Shown piece by piece: positions 27,352 to 35,615 of a DNA stretch of 64,000 nucleotides (its first letter is position 1; every line of letters starts with the position of its first letter). The DNA is from Iamia majanohamensis (GTDB taxonomy: Bacteria > Actinomycetota > Acidimicrobiia > Acidimicrobiales > Iamiaceae). Below the pieces are notes generated by a model. That model did no database searches and was not told the origin of the DNA. It saw only the letters and a list, made by a program, of their open reading frames with translations. A program made the position numbers and the translations under genes. The stretch covers positions 806,001-870,000 of the forward strand of contig NZ_CP116942.1 in NCBI RefSeq assembly GCF_028532485.1, written 5' to 3'.

Positions 27352-28665
27352 TCAGCCGACCAGCTGGCCCACGGTGTAGATCACCAGCCCCACCAGGCCG
27401 CCGACGACGGTGCCGTTGATGCGGATGAACTGCAGGTCGCGGCCCACCTGGAGCTCGATGCGGTCGGTGGCCTCGGCCGGGTCCCACCGGGCCACGGTGG
27501 TGGCGATCACGTCGCCCACCTCGCCCTTGGAGCGCTCCACCACCTCGACCGCGGTGGTGGCGATCCACTCGTCCACCCGGGCCTGCAGGGTGGGGTCGTC
27601 GCGCAGCCTCTCCCCGAGGGAGCGCACCGTGCCCGCCAGCCGCCGGCGGAGGTCCGAGTCGGGGTCGTCGGCCCGCTCCAGCAGGGCCGCCTTGAGGTCG
27701 GCCCACATGGTCGAGGACCACTCCCGGAGGGCCGGGTGGTCGATGAGCTCGTCCTTGAGCTGGTCTGCACGCGCCCGCATCGAGGGGGAGCGGGACAGGT
27801 CGTCGGCCAGGCGACGCACCCGCTCGTCGAGGGTGTCGCGCAGCGGGTGGTCCTCGTCCTCGGCCACCTCCCACAGGAAGCGCTGCAGCCCCGTGTGGAC
27901 GCGGTCGAAGATGCGGTCGTCGACCCGGCTGGGCAGCCAGCGGGGCGTCTCCTCCTCCAGCCGCGACCGGAGCAGGTCCTCGTTCTCGACCACGGCCTCG
28001 GCCACCTTGCGCAGCACGACCGAGAGCACCTCCTGGTGGCGACCGTCGGCCACGGCCAGGTCAATCCCCCGGGCCAGGACCGGCCCGGCCTCCAGGGCCC
28101 GGACCCGCTGGGCCACCGCCGCCTCCAGGGACTCCTGCACGTCCTCGTCGCGGAGCGTCTCCAGGGTCGAGCGCAGCACCCCGGCGGCCTGGTCGGCGAC
28201 GCGGTCGGCGTGCTCGGGCTCGGCCAGCCACTCGCCCAGGCGCGCCCCCAGGGAGATGCCGGCCAGGCGCTCCTGCACCACCGAGGCGGTGAGGAAGTTC
28301 TGCTGGACGAACGCGCCCAGGCCCCGGCCGATGTCGTCCTTGCGGGCCGGGATGATGGCGGTGTGGGGGACCGGGACCCCGAGCGGGTGGCGGAACAGGG
28401 CCGTGACCGCGAACCAGTCGGCCACCGCCCCGACCATGGCCGCCTCGGCCGTGGCCCGGACGTAGCCCAGCCACGGGGTGGCGTCCTCCCGCACCCGGGT
28501 CACCAGGAACACGATGGTGGCCCCCACCAGCAGGCCCGTGGCGGTGCGCTTCATGCGCCGCAGGTCGGCCCGTCGCTGGTCGGCGTCGGCCGACGTCGAG
28601 GGCGCCGGCCCCGCCGACGGGGACGGGCTCGACGGGGGAGCGGGAGCGGGCGCGGGTCCGACCAT
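27352..28665 (-). CDS. DUF445 membrane protein
   Basis: 437 residues from the ATG at 28665 (a GTG at 28713 is possible). A Pro/Ser-rich N-terminus, TM helix about 43-61, then the DUF445 signature AAMVGAVADWFAVTALFRHP, IPARKDDIGRGLGAFVQQNF, a long soluble helical region and a C-terminal TM helix (GGLVGLVIYTVGQLVG). Function of the family is not established. Confidence 0.9.
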   Translation of the reverse strand: MVGPAPAPAPPSSPSPSAGPAPSTSADADQRRADLRRMKRTATGLLVGATIVFLVTRVREDATPWLGYVRATAEAAMVGAVADWFAVTALFRHPLGVPVPHTAIIPARKDDIGRGLGAFVQQNFLTASVVQERLAGISLGARLGEWLAEPEHADRVADQAAGVLRSTLETLRDEDVQESLEAAVAQRVRALEAGPVLARGIDLAVADGRHQEVLSVVLRKVAEAVVENEDLLRSRLEEETPRWLPSRVDDRIFDRVHTGLQRFLWEVAEDEDHPLRDTLDERVRRLADDLSRSPSMRARADQLKDELIDHPALREWSSTMWADLKAALLERADDPDSDLRRRLAGTVRSLGERLRDDPTLQARVDEWIATTAVEVVERSKGEVGDVIATTVARWDPAEATDRIELQVGRDLQFIRINGTVVGGLVGLVIYTVGQLVG

Positions 28666-28744
28666 GGCCGTCAGCCTCGCACCGGAGGCCCGGCGCCCCT
28701 CGCCCCGAGTCACGGCCGGACGGGCCCCGTCCCGGCCGAGGGGG

Positions 28745-28948
28745 TCAGACCTCGAGCATCAGGGTGACGGGCCCGTCGTTGACGAGGGAGACGGCCATGT
28801 CGGCGCGGAAGCGGCCGGTGGCGACCTCCGCGCCCCGGTCGCGCAGGGCGGCGACGACGGCGTCGACGAGGGGCTCGGCCTGCTCCGGCGGGGCGGCCGC
28901 GGCCCACGACGGTCGCCGGCCGCGCGAGGTGTCGCCGTAGAGCGTGGA
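28745..28948 (-). pseudogene. dtd: 3' part of dtd (D-aminoacyl-tRNA deacylase), cut by the prophage
   Basis: The last ~67 residues of Dtd are intact: [14 protein letters not shown] and the C-terminal Gly-cisPro motif NDGPVT ([14 protein letters not shown]). Upstream of TLY the expected SQF of the catalytic SQxxT motif is missing and is replaced by unrelated sequence leading to the phage integrase. Dtd removes D-amino acids from tRNA. The 5' half should lie beyond the other prophage end, outside the window; the phage may or may not restore a full gene there. Confidence 0.88.
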
Positions 28949-29013
28949 ATGACGACCGGCCAGGGCAGGTGCTCGCCTTCCGCAGGCTGGCGGCATAACC
29001 GTTGACCAGGCAC

Positions 29014-29030
29014 TTGGCACCGGCTGCCAA
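29014..29030. promoter_or_regulatory. Inverted repeat TTGGCA-N5-TGCCAA before the integrase
   Basis: Perfect 6-bp arms separated by CCGGC, 44-60 bp upstream of the integrase ATG and about 70 bp inside the attachment junction. It could be an operator, an integrase arm site or a hairpin. Confidence 0.45.
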
Positions 29031-29073
29031 CTCTCAAGAGGTCGTCGAGGTTACTGACGGGAACCTTGACGGG

Positions 29074-29949
29074 ATGCACTCCACGCTCACCCCGCACATC
29101 AACACCCACCTCACCGGGCGACTACGCCGCGGTGAGATCGCCCCCGTCACCGCACGGGACCTCCGGTACACGCTGTCGTCGCTCGACCGGTCATTCGGGC
29201 GACGGCCGCTGAACCAGCTCGGCCCCAAGGCGATCGACCGGTGGCTCGAGTCCATCGGCCACCTGGCCCCCGCCACCCGCCGCGAGTACCTGTCGAGGGT
29301 GCGGGTGTTCTGTGCGTGGCTGCTCGCAGAAGGGCTCATCCGCAAGAACCCGACCGCCCACGTCCCTGCCATCCGCCAGCCTCGACGCCGGCCGATCACG
29401 CTCACCGAGGTCGAGGTGGCCCGGCTGCTGCTCGCCGCACCTGACCTGCGGGCCAGGGCTGTCGTGTGGTTGATGGTCGGGTGCGGGGCCCGGTGTGTGG
29501 AGGTGTCCCGGGCGACAGTGGAGGACTACGAACCGCGGCACGGGACGTTGCTGCTCCGAGGGAAGGGCGGTCACGAGCGGATGATCCCCGTCCCGACCGC
29601 CGCACGCGACTGCCTCGACCGGTACCTCGACACCACGGGCAGGGCGTCCGGGCCGCTGATCCGGTCCGAGGTGAACCCGCAAGCCCTCCTCTCCCCAGCC
29701 ACCTTGTCTCAGTACATGCGGAAGTGGATGCGAGCCGCCGGGGTGAAGACCCGGGCGCTCGACGGGCGCTCCGCCCACGGCCTCCGCCGGACGGCGTTGT
29801 CGGACGTGATGGACCGCACCTCGGACGTGCGGGTCGTGCAGGAGATGGCGGGGCATCGGGACCTGGACACGACCGCCCGCCACTACCTCCGGCCGGTGAC
29901 GTTGGATCAGCTGCGGACGGCGATGGAGGGAAGGGACTACGCGGCGTGA
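29074..29949 (+). CDS. Phage integrase, tyrosine recombinase
   Basis: 291 residues from the ATG at 29074 (in-frame TTG at 29002 is an alternative). N-terminal SAM-like core-binding domain (residues about 1-95), then the catalytic domain with R140, K164, H235-x-x-R238, H261 and nucleophile Y271 (HRDLDTTARHYLRP). All catalytic residues are present. It directs integration into dtd. The stop overlaps the next ATG (TGATG). Confidence 0.95.
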   Translation: MHSTLTPHINTHLTGRLRRGEIAPVTARDLRYTLSSLDRSFGRRPLNQLGPKAIDRWLESIGHLAPATRREYLSRVRVFCAWLLAEGLIRKNPTAHVPAIRQPRRRPITLTEVEVARLLLAAPDLRARAVVWLMVGCGARCVEVSRATVEDYEPRHGTLLLRGKGGHERMIPVPTAARDCLDRYLDTTGRASGPLIRSEVNPQALLSPATLSQYMRKWMRAAGVKTRALDGRSAHGLRRTALSDVMDRTSDVRVVQEMAGHRDLDTTARHYLRPVTLDQLRTAMEGRDYAA

Positions 29950-30149
29950 TGGCAGCGACTGACCTGACCCGCTACGGTCCGCTCCAGGGGGAGGAAGGCC
30001 GGGCCCCCATGGACGTCCACTCGTTCACGACCCAAGTGACCCAGCACGGCGGCCTGGTCGTCACGCACACCCGGTGCGACCGGTGCGGGCAACGGGTCGG
30101 GACGGACCGGCAGGCCATGTCGGAGCACCCTGGGGCGTGCCGGCTGTAG
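29949..30149 (+). CDS. Small Cys-rich protein coupled to integrase
   Basis: 66 residues. The ATG overlaps the integrase stop, so translation is coupled; an internal ATG at 30009 would give 46 residues. C-terminal CDRCGQRVG and HPGACRL could bind one zinc ion. The position suggests a helper of excision or integration, but it has no HTH typical of Xis. No family recognised. Confidence 0.6.
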   Translation: MAATDLTRYGPLQGEEGRAPMDVHSFTTQVTQHGGLVVTHTRCDRCGQRVGTDRQAMSEHPGACRL

Positions 30150-30181
30150 ATCGCCCCGTGGTCCGGTGCGATAGCCCCCCT

Positions 30182-30246
30182 GTCGCGCCGGGCCCGGGGC
30201 ACCCCCGGACGCGACGAAGGCGCCCTCCCCCGGAGGGAAGGGCGCC
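30182..30246. terminator. Two hairpins between convergent integrase and phage operons
   Basis: Hairpin 1: GTCGCG (30182-30187) with CGCGAC (30210-30215) and G/C-rich interior. Hairpin 2: GGCGCCC (30219-30225) with GGGCGCC (30240-30246), stem extended by TCCC/GGGA with one bulge. Together they would separate the integrase transcript (+) from the minus-strand gene ending at 30341. Confidence 0.65.
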
Positions 30247-30340
30247 AGCCGAAGTCGATAGGTGCCCCGCCCCGAACGCCAGCGACCAGCACGGAAGCCG
30301 GCGGTGGTGCGGGGCGGGGCTGCTCCCCTAGCGGGGAGAC

Positions 30341-30631
30341 CTACAAGCAGTCGGCGCAGAAGCCGAACTGGTTGAGCAGGTATGACGGCCACCGCTTGTC
30401 GCACCTGCGGCAGCGCGGAGACGGAGTAGGCGGGGCTGGGGCGTGCCACATCTTCCGCACGGCTGCGAGAACGACCCGCTCAAGTTCCTCCGCCGTGAAC
30501 CCATCTAGGCCGTCGATGTAGCGAGCCACAGCGTCCTTGGCCGCCGCTTGCTGGTACTCCAACTCATCCGCCTCAGCAATGGCCCGCATCTCTGCGATGG
30601 CTTCGTCGAGTGACTGCCTTGTCAGCGCCAT
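30341..30631 (-). CDS. Small protein with C-terminal zinc ribbon
   Basis: 96 residues with an AGGAGA ribosome site. An Ala/Glu-rich helical N-terminus is followed by CRRCDKRW and CADCL, a two-CxxC zinc ribbon at residues 74-95. It is the last minus-strand phage gene, past the lysis cassette and its terminator-like hairpin, so it may have its own promoter. Function unknown. Confidence 0.75.
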   Translation of the reverse strand: MALTRQSLDEAIAEMRAIAEADELEYQQAAAKDAVARYIDGLDGFTAEELERVVLAAVRKMWHAPAPPTPSPRCRRCDKRWPSYLLNQFGFCADCL

Positions 30632-30731
30632 TCGTGGGTTCTCCTGCTGCTAGGGGTACCCGGTCACCACAACCGGGGCTGGGGCTCATGGTACGCCGGT
30701 GGTGTGACAGCCGGCTAGGGGTCGGTTGAGT

Positions 30732-30748
30732 GGTGCCCAACAGGCACC
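30732..30748 (-). terminator. Hairpin at the end of the late operon
   Basis: GGTGCC (30732-30737) pairs with GGCACC (30743-30748) around CAACA, 6 bp past the stop of the last lysis-region gene. Confidence 0.5.
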
Positions 30749-30753
30749 AGCGG

Positions 30754-30939
30754 TCAGCAGCGGCGGCGGTCCTGCTGCCGGAACCATGCCACCCACCCGC
30801 CGACCGCCGCAGCCAGCACAGGTGTCACGACCTGCAACGCCAGCACCCCGGCCAGCCACCCGCCGTAGACGGTCAACCCACCGGACCAGCCCAGCAGGGT
30901 CATCGCCAGAGCGCCGCGGGTCAACGGGTAGCGGCTCAT
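30754..30939 (-). CDS. Small membrane protein of the lysis region, two helices
   Basis: 61 residues. The ATG at 30939 overlaps the upstream stop (ATGA). Two hydrophobic helices (about 12-30 and 34-52) and a basic C-terminus (RQQDRRRC). The size and topology fit a class II holin, but it is one of several candidates. Confidence 0.65.
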   Translation of the reverse strand: MSRYPLTRGALAMTLLGWSGGLTVYGGWLAGVLALQVVTPVLAAAVGGWVAWFRQQDRRRC

Positions 30940-31325
30940 CGGGGCTTGCACGTGTCCTCCGACGCTGCACGCTCCACCAGCGCCCGGTTCAGCGCCGACC
31001 GGGCCGCCTGGTAGTCGGCGACCGCGTCAGCCAGCGCCTTGTCGTCCTCGGCGGCGATCGCAGCCAACCCGGCACCGACGGCGAGAGTCACCTGCCCCTG
31101 CTCCTGGACGACCTGACCGGAGATCCGGGACCGGCAGTTCAGCTCGACCCGCAGCGCGGTGACCTGCTGGTTGTTCTGTGCCCGTTCGTCGCGCCGGTCG
31201 TAGTAGCCGGTGATCTGCGACACCAGCACCGACGCCAGCAGCAGGATCACCGCCAGGACGTACCCCCACTTGACGGTCACCTTCGACGCCAGCTTGCGCA
31301 TCGTCGCTGCGATCGGTCGGCTCAC
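30936..31325 (-). CDS. Membrane-anchored lysis-region protein
   Basis: 129 residues from GTG at 31325 (GTGA overlap with the upstream gene). One TM helix at about residues 18-38 (YVLAVILLLASVLVSQI), followed by a charged helical domain predicted outside the membrane, with Cys near 69 and 125. Not a classical spanin, since there is no outer-membrane partner in an actinomycete. Function unknown. Confidence 0.7.
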   Translation of the reverse strand: MSRPIAATMRKLASKVTVKWGYVLAVILLLASVLVSQITGYYDRRDERAQNNQQVTALRVELNCRSRISGQVVQEQGQVTLAVGAGLAAIAAEDDKALADAVADYQAARSALNRALVERAASEDTCKPR

Positions 31326-31675
31326 TGCTCCAGCTCCTCGATCCGCTTGTACGCCGCGGTCAGCCGGGTCATCGTCTCCCGCTCCCGGTCGTGGGCCTCG
31401 TCGCGTTCGCGGCGGGTAACGGCCAGCTCCCGCTTCGTCTCCTCGAGTTCCTCTCGGACCTCGTCGAGCTCGGTGCGCATGTCCTTGAGCTGGAGTCCCA
31501 TCCACACGACCTGTTGCCTGAGCCCTTCGGTTGTGGCTTCCCAGTCGGCGCGGTCCTCGGAGCGGTCGACTTGGTCGGCTTGGCGGCGGGTGGAGCGGAC
31601 GTTGGCGACGAGGGTTGCGACGGATACGAACCCACCGAGGAGGGCGAGGACGGCGCCGGCGTTGAGGCTGTCCAC
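31322..31675 (-). CDS. TM plus coiled-coil protein of the lysis region
   Basis: 117 residues from GTG at 31675. N-terminal TM helix (AGAVLALLGGFVSVATLVAN), then a strongly heptadic coiled coil (residues about 50-117: LKDMRTELDEVREELEETKR). Possible antiholin or membrane-tethered regulator; inference from position only. Confidence 0.7.
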   Translation of the reverse strand: MDSLNAGAVLALLGGFVSVATLVANVRSTRRQADQVDRSEDRADWEATTEGLRQQVVWMGLQLKDMRTELDEVREELEETKRELAVTRRERDEAHDRERETMTRLTAAYKRIEELEQ

Positions 31676-31678
31676 ACT

Positions 31679-32026
31679 TCAGCCCCTCTCTGCCTGTCGG
31701 ACACCCCACCAGAGCAGGGCGCCGATGCCGGCGATGTAGAGCCACCCGGTCGGGGACTCGGAATCGCCGTTGACGGCGGCGACCAACAGGGCGACGGACC
31801 AGGTGGCGATCCCGCCGACCATGGCGATCGTGGCCCAGGTGACCCACGGGCGGCGGAGGGTGAACATGGCGACGGCGAGCGACACGAACGCCGCAGCCCA
31901 GAGGCGGGGACGGAACAGGTCGAACGCCACCGTGTAGGTGCCGGAGGTGTAGTCCTCGGGGTGGAGGAGCATGCCGGCGAAGAACCCGCCGATCATCAGG
32001 GCGATGATCCGCCGAGGCGTGTCCAT
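31679..32026 (-). CDS. Multi-helix membrane protein, holin candidate
   Basis: 115 residues. The ATG at 32026 overlaps the amidase stop (TGATG). Four hydrophobic segments (about 7-23, 42-58, 63-85, 93-110). Direct coupling to the amidase makes it the best holin candidate. No named holin family recognised. Confidence 0.7.
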   Translation of the reverse strand: MDTPRRIIALMIGGFFAGMLLHPEDYTSGTYTVAFDLFRPRLWAAAFVSLAVAMFTLRRPWVTWATIAMVGGIATWSVALLVAAVNGDSESPTGWLYIAGIGALLWWGVRQAERG

Positions 32027-32808
32027 CAGCCCTTGGGCACGGTCGGGTCGTGCCGGATGGCGTCCTCGCGAGTGACGCCGACCTTCTCGGCGATCGCCCC
32101 GACCCAGCCACGGAGCGACCCGTAGTTGCGGCGGCCCGCTTCGGCCACCTTCTCGTCGGATGCCTCGTCGAGCATGATCCCGCGACGGATGTCGTTGGTC
32201 TCCTCGCGGATGATCTGGCGCAGTCGGGCCTCGTCCATGTCGAGCTCCTCGGGGTTGGGGGTGGTGCCGCCGGTCATCTGCTGGGCGACGCGGCGGCGGT
32301 GGTCGTCCATGTCGTAGGTCGGGTCGATCTTCCGGCGGGGATCGACCTCTCGGTGTCCGAGGGCGTGGTCTGCGGGTTGGCCGAGGTGGCGGAGGATGGC
32401 GGCGTCGCCGACCACCTGGCTCTCCCGCTGGTGGGTGGGCCAGGGCTCGCCGAGGCCATCGTTCTCGGACTCGCGGCCGACGCTGGTGCTGTTCGGGTTG
32501 GAGCCGTCCGGGTTGGTGCCGTACCCGGCGTGGTTGGCTCTCCCTGCGGCAACGACGGTGGTGACCCCGTCGCGGGAGTCGTGGACGTGGCAGAGGGGGC
32601 CGGGGAGCCCGGGCCTTCCGTAGATGCAGATGCGCAGCGACCCCGACGGCCCGGACCGCCGGCTGCTCGCCGTGTGGTGGTCGGTGATGAACCGGGGCAT
32701 GCCGGGCAGTGGCTTGCCCCGGGTCTGCCAGCCGGTGACGGTCTGCACCCTGAACCCACGGGGCTCCAGGGAGCGGCGCAGGACGTCCTCGAGCCACGTC
32801 ATCCGCAC
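32026..32808 (-). CDS. Endolysin, N-acetylmuramoyl-L-alanine amidase
   Basis: 260 residues. Amidase_2-type motifs: ITDHHTASS (zinc His near 44-45), RANHAGYG, and HREVDPRRKIDP with the second zinc His and catalytic region. The C-terminal ~80 residues are helical and charged (a possible binding or multimerisation domain). It cuts the amide bond between muramic acid and stem peptide. No signal peptide, so it needs a holin. Confidence 0.92.
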   Translation of the reverse strand: MRMTWLEDVLRRSLEPRGFRVQTVTGWQTRGKPLPGMPRFITDHHTASSRRSGPSGSLRICIYGRPGLPGPLCHVHDSRDGVTTVVAAGRANHAGYGTNPDGSNPNSTSVGRESENDGLGEPWPTHQRESQVVGDAAILRHLGQPADHALGHREVDPRRKIDPTYDMDDHRRRVAQQMTGGTTPNPEELDMDEARLRQIIREETNDIRRGIMLDEASDEKVAEAGRRNYGSLRGWVGAIAEKVGVTREDAIRHDPTVPKG

Positions 32809-32811
32809 CGG

Positions 32812-33177
32812 TCAGGCCCCCTCGGGGAAGTCGGGGACGTCGCCGGTGCGGGGGCGGACCATCTGGGCCTGCCGCTTGTCGGTCTGGCCGTCGATCGGGG
32901 GCAGCGGGTCGGCGCCGAGGTCGACCAGCTCCGGGTCGAGCACCTGGGGGTAGGTCCACCGCTGGGCGTAGCGGCCGATGCGCCAAGCGATGACGCCGAC
33001 GAGGAACACGACCAGGGCACCGCCCGAGACGGTCACCGGCTCCGGGACGGAGTCGGGCACCAGGGACAGGCCCCAGCCGGCCAGGGCCAGCAGGAACGGG
33101 GTCAGGACAGCCGTCAGGGTGGTCGCCGTGGCGGGGGCGTTGGTGGTGAGCGCGTTCGGGCGGGTCAGGGCTTCCAT
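32812..33177 (-). CDS. Two-helix membrane protein, second holin candidate
   Basis: 121 residues from the ATG at 33177, with AGGAG upstream. Helices at about 16-36 and 45-65, then a soluble acidic Pro-rich tail. It lies 3 bp upstream of the endolysin gene on the same transcript, a position often taken by phage holins. Confidence 0.7.
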   Translation of the reverse strand: MEALTRPNALTTNAPATATTLTAVLTPFLLALAGWGLSLVPDSVPEPVTVSGGALVVFLVGVIAWRIGRYAQRWTYPQVLDPELVDLGADPLPPIDGQTDKRQAQMVRPRTGDVPDFPEGA

Positions 33178-33185
33178 GGAGGCTC

Positions 33186-35099
33186 CTAGGTGGTCTCGTA
33201 GGGGCCGAGGACGAGCACGAGCTCGACACCCCCGGCGGTGAGGTCGATCGGGGCGTTCGACGCGAACGACGTGGGAGTGGGGACATCGCCGGGGCGGAGG
33301 TCGAAGTCGATCGTCACCCAGTTCGCCGGGACGGGTTCGACTGACCCGAGGGCGGCCTGCAACCCCGGGCCGCCACGGCACATGAGCGGCGTGTAGATCC
33401 CGTCCGCCGAGGAGGGGGACCCGTCGAGTAGGTCGATCCGCCCGCCGATGCTGCGGAGGTCGTGGGTGCCCATCGAGGCCGAGGAGATGTCGTAGGGCAG
33501 CGGGAGGAACAGTTGCCCGCCGCCGTTGAAGTCGGGGGAGGAGCCGATGATGATCCGGCCGTCGATCCAGCAGGTCGTACCGACCTTGAGGACCCGGGCG
33601 GAGGCGTCGCCACCGGTGCCGAGGTCCACTTCAGCCCCGGTGAGGCCGCAGATGAGGGTGGGGGTCCAGTCGACCCAGGCGGGGAACCCGTGGGAGTGAT
33701 CGGCCCGGGACACGAGGGTCGAGGAGCCTGCGGCGGTGGTGCCGATCGTGGCGGGGCCGGCGCCGGACAGGTTGGGGTAGGTGTTGTACGAGGTGGCCTG
33801 GGCGGTGGGGTCCTCGTCGCCTGCCCCCTGGTACGCCTGGCCGTCGGCGATGACGATGACGAGCTGGCCGACCCTCGGCTGGGGGTCGGCGGGGATGCAC
33901 GGCCCGGTCTCGGTGATGGTCCACACACCAGCGTCGGTGCCCGACGCGGCGAGGAGCACGAACCCGGCGCCGAAGGCGCGAGGGAAGGTGCCGACGCCGG
34001 GGATGGTGAGGTCGGTGAAGTCGCCGCCGGACAGGTCGGTGGACGGGTCGACGAGGCGGGACGCCCGGTAGACGGTGTAGCCGTCGGTGCGGGTGTCGGT
34101 GTAGGCCCGGTCGCCGTGCGGGTCGGAGTCGCCTTCGTGGGTGGTGATCGCGGCTGCGGCGGTGCCGGTCGGGTCTGCGTCGACGTCGGAGGCGGTGACC
34201 TGGTGCGGGTTGCCGGAGGTGGTCTGGGAGTGGGTGTAGGCGGTGGCGCCGCGGTCGCCTCGGTAGGCGGTGGACGACGTCTCGCCGAGGGCCAGGTCGG
34301 ACCCGATGGCGACGTAGGCCGACCCGGACCACCGGTAGGTGATGTTCGTGTCGACGGTGACGTAGACCTTGCCGGTCTCGCCGGTGGCCGGCAGGGAGGC
34401 GAAGTCGGCGGCTTCGACGACGTCGTCGACGTAGGACGGGAGCTGGGCTGAGGGGACGGTGCCAGCGACGAGGTCGGCCTTGGTGGGGAGGGTGGCCTCG
34501 ACGGTGTCGAGGCGGCCGTCGAGGGCTGTGTCGGCGTTGGTGCGGGCGGTGGTCTCGTCGGCGAGATCCGAGGCGACGTCGGCGACTGCGGCGGTCAGCG
34601 TTGCGTCGGCTGCGGTTCGGGCGGTCTCTTCGTCGCCGATGCGGTCCCCGAGGGCGGTGTCGGCGGCCTCGAGGTCGGAGGGGTCGAACGTGCCGCCGAG
34701 GGACAGGTTGGTGACGGTGACGGCGGTGGTGTCCTCGGTCCAGGTCACTGCGGAGGATTCGCCGTGGCCTCCGCCGACGGGGGTGCCGTCGGTGGTGACC
34801 TTGTGGTTGCCGGTGAGGAGGGTGACCCGGTCGGTCGTGCCGGGGCCGTTGCCGTGGAGCGCCCACCGGTAGTCGCCGACGTCGAGGGCGGCGCTTTCGG
34901 CGATGGTGAGGACGAGGGTGCCGGTGGCGGCGTCGGTGGAGTCGACGCCCATGTTGATCGTGGCGCCGCGGCCGGTGACGGGGGCGGTCCAGGTCCAGGC
35001 GGTGAGGTCGACGGGGTCGGTGCCGTCGGTGACGGTGACCTGGTGGACGTAGCCGTCGCCGGGGTATTGGCGGGTGTTCCGCTTCGCTGGGCCGGTCAT
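33186..35099 (-). CDS. Tail fibre / receptor-binding protein
   Basis: 637 residues. The N-terminal beta domain (residues about 1-115) resembles baseplate upper-protein folds; a helical Ala/Thr/Asp-rich stalk (EETARTAADATL, DETTARTNADTAL) follows; then fibre-type motifs YVDDVVEAADFASLP, TGETGKVYV, TTSGNPHQVTASDV and HSHG. The C-terminal domain probably binds the host surface. Last structural gene before lysis. Confidence 0.85.
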   Translation of the reverse strand: MTGPAKRNTRQYPGDGYVHQVTVTDGTDPVDLTAWTWTAPVTGRGATINMGVDSTDAATGTLVLTIAESAALDVGDYRWALHGNGPGTTDRVTLLTGNHKVTTDGTPVGGGHGESSAVTWTEDTTAVTVTNLSLGGTFDPSDLEAADTALGDRIGDEETARTAADATLTAAVADVASDLADETTARTNADTALDGRLDTVEATLPTKADLVAGTVPSAQLPSYVDDVVEAADFASLPATGETGKVYVTVDTNITYRWSGSAYVAIGSDLALGETSSTAYRGDRGATAYTHSQTTSGNPHQVTASDVDADPTGTAAAAITTHEGDSDPHGDRAYTDTRTDGYTVYRASRLVDPSTDLSGGDFTDLTIPGVGTFPRAFGAGFVLLAASGTDAGVWTITETGPCIPADPQPRVGQLVIVIADGQAYQGAGDEDPTAQATSYNTYPNLSGAGPATIGTTAAGSSTLVSRADHSHGFPAWVDWTPTLICGLTGAEVDLGTGGDASARVLKVGTTCWIDGRIIIGSSPDFNGGGQLFLPLPYDISSASMGTHDLRSIGGRIDLLDGSPSSADGIYTPLMCRGGPGLQAALGSVEPVPANWVTIDFDLRPGDVPTPTSFASNAPIDLTAGGVELVLVLGPYETT

Positions 35100-35135
35100 C
35101 GGGGCGCGTGGGGGTGCATGGGGGGCTCCTCTGGG

Positions 35136-35615
35136 TCAGGAAGCGCGGACGAGGGACCAGGTGATCGACCGGGCGGTGACGGTCCCGGCGTTGATGGTCA
35201 ACTGGCCTTCGATGTTCGCGGTGGTCGGACCGGGGATGAGGTCGTTGGCCTTGACCGGCGAATAGTTGATCTTGGCGTCGCTGGCGAGCGTGAAGAGCGA
35301 GGCGTAGATGGCGACGCCGATCTCGTAGTCCGTAGCCCCGGCCTGTTCGTGGACCGCACGGAGCATCCACACGCCTTCGGGGATATCGACCGACTCGTAC
35401 ACCGTGCCCGCACTGAGGTCCGCGCCGGAGAAGGCAACAGACCCGTAGTCGGTGGCACCCCCCTGACTCTCCGCCGGTGATGGCTTCTTGGTCTTGGGGC
35501 GCCGTTCCCGCATGTCCCTGCCGACGGTGGGGCCCATCCCGTCCGCTCCCACCGCGTGGGGGTCAGCGCCGAGGGTGCGTTGCCAGTCTCGGGGCATCGC
35601 CGGCATGCGGCCCAT
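35136..35615 (-). CDS. Minor structural protein, tail region
   Basis: 159 residues from the ATG at 35615 (TGATG overlap with the upstream tail gene). Basic N-terminus, then a beta-rich ~100-residue domain (GSVAFSGADLSAGTVYESVD). Probably a small tail-tip or decoration protein; no family recognised. Confidence 0.65.
   Translation of the reverse strand: MGRMPAMPRDWQRTLGADPHAVGADGMGPTVGRDMRERRPKTKKPSPAESQGGATDYGSVAFSGADLSAGTVYESVDIPEGVWMLRAVHEQAGATDYEIGVAIYASLFTLASDAKINYSPVKANDLIPGPTTANIEGQLTINAGTVTARSITWSLVRAS

Noticed and set aside
28759-29109. 116-residue minus-strand frame across the dtd-phage junction
   Set aside because: It reads the dtd fragment in the wrong frame and has no protein-like pattern.
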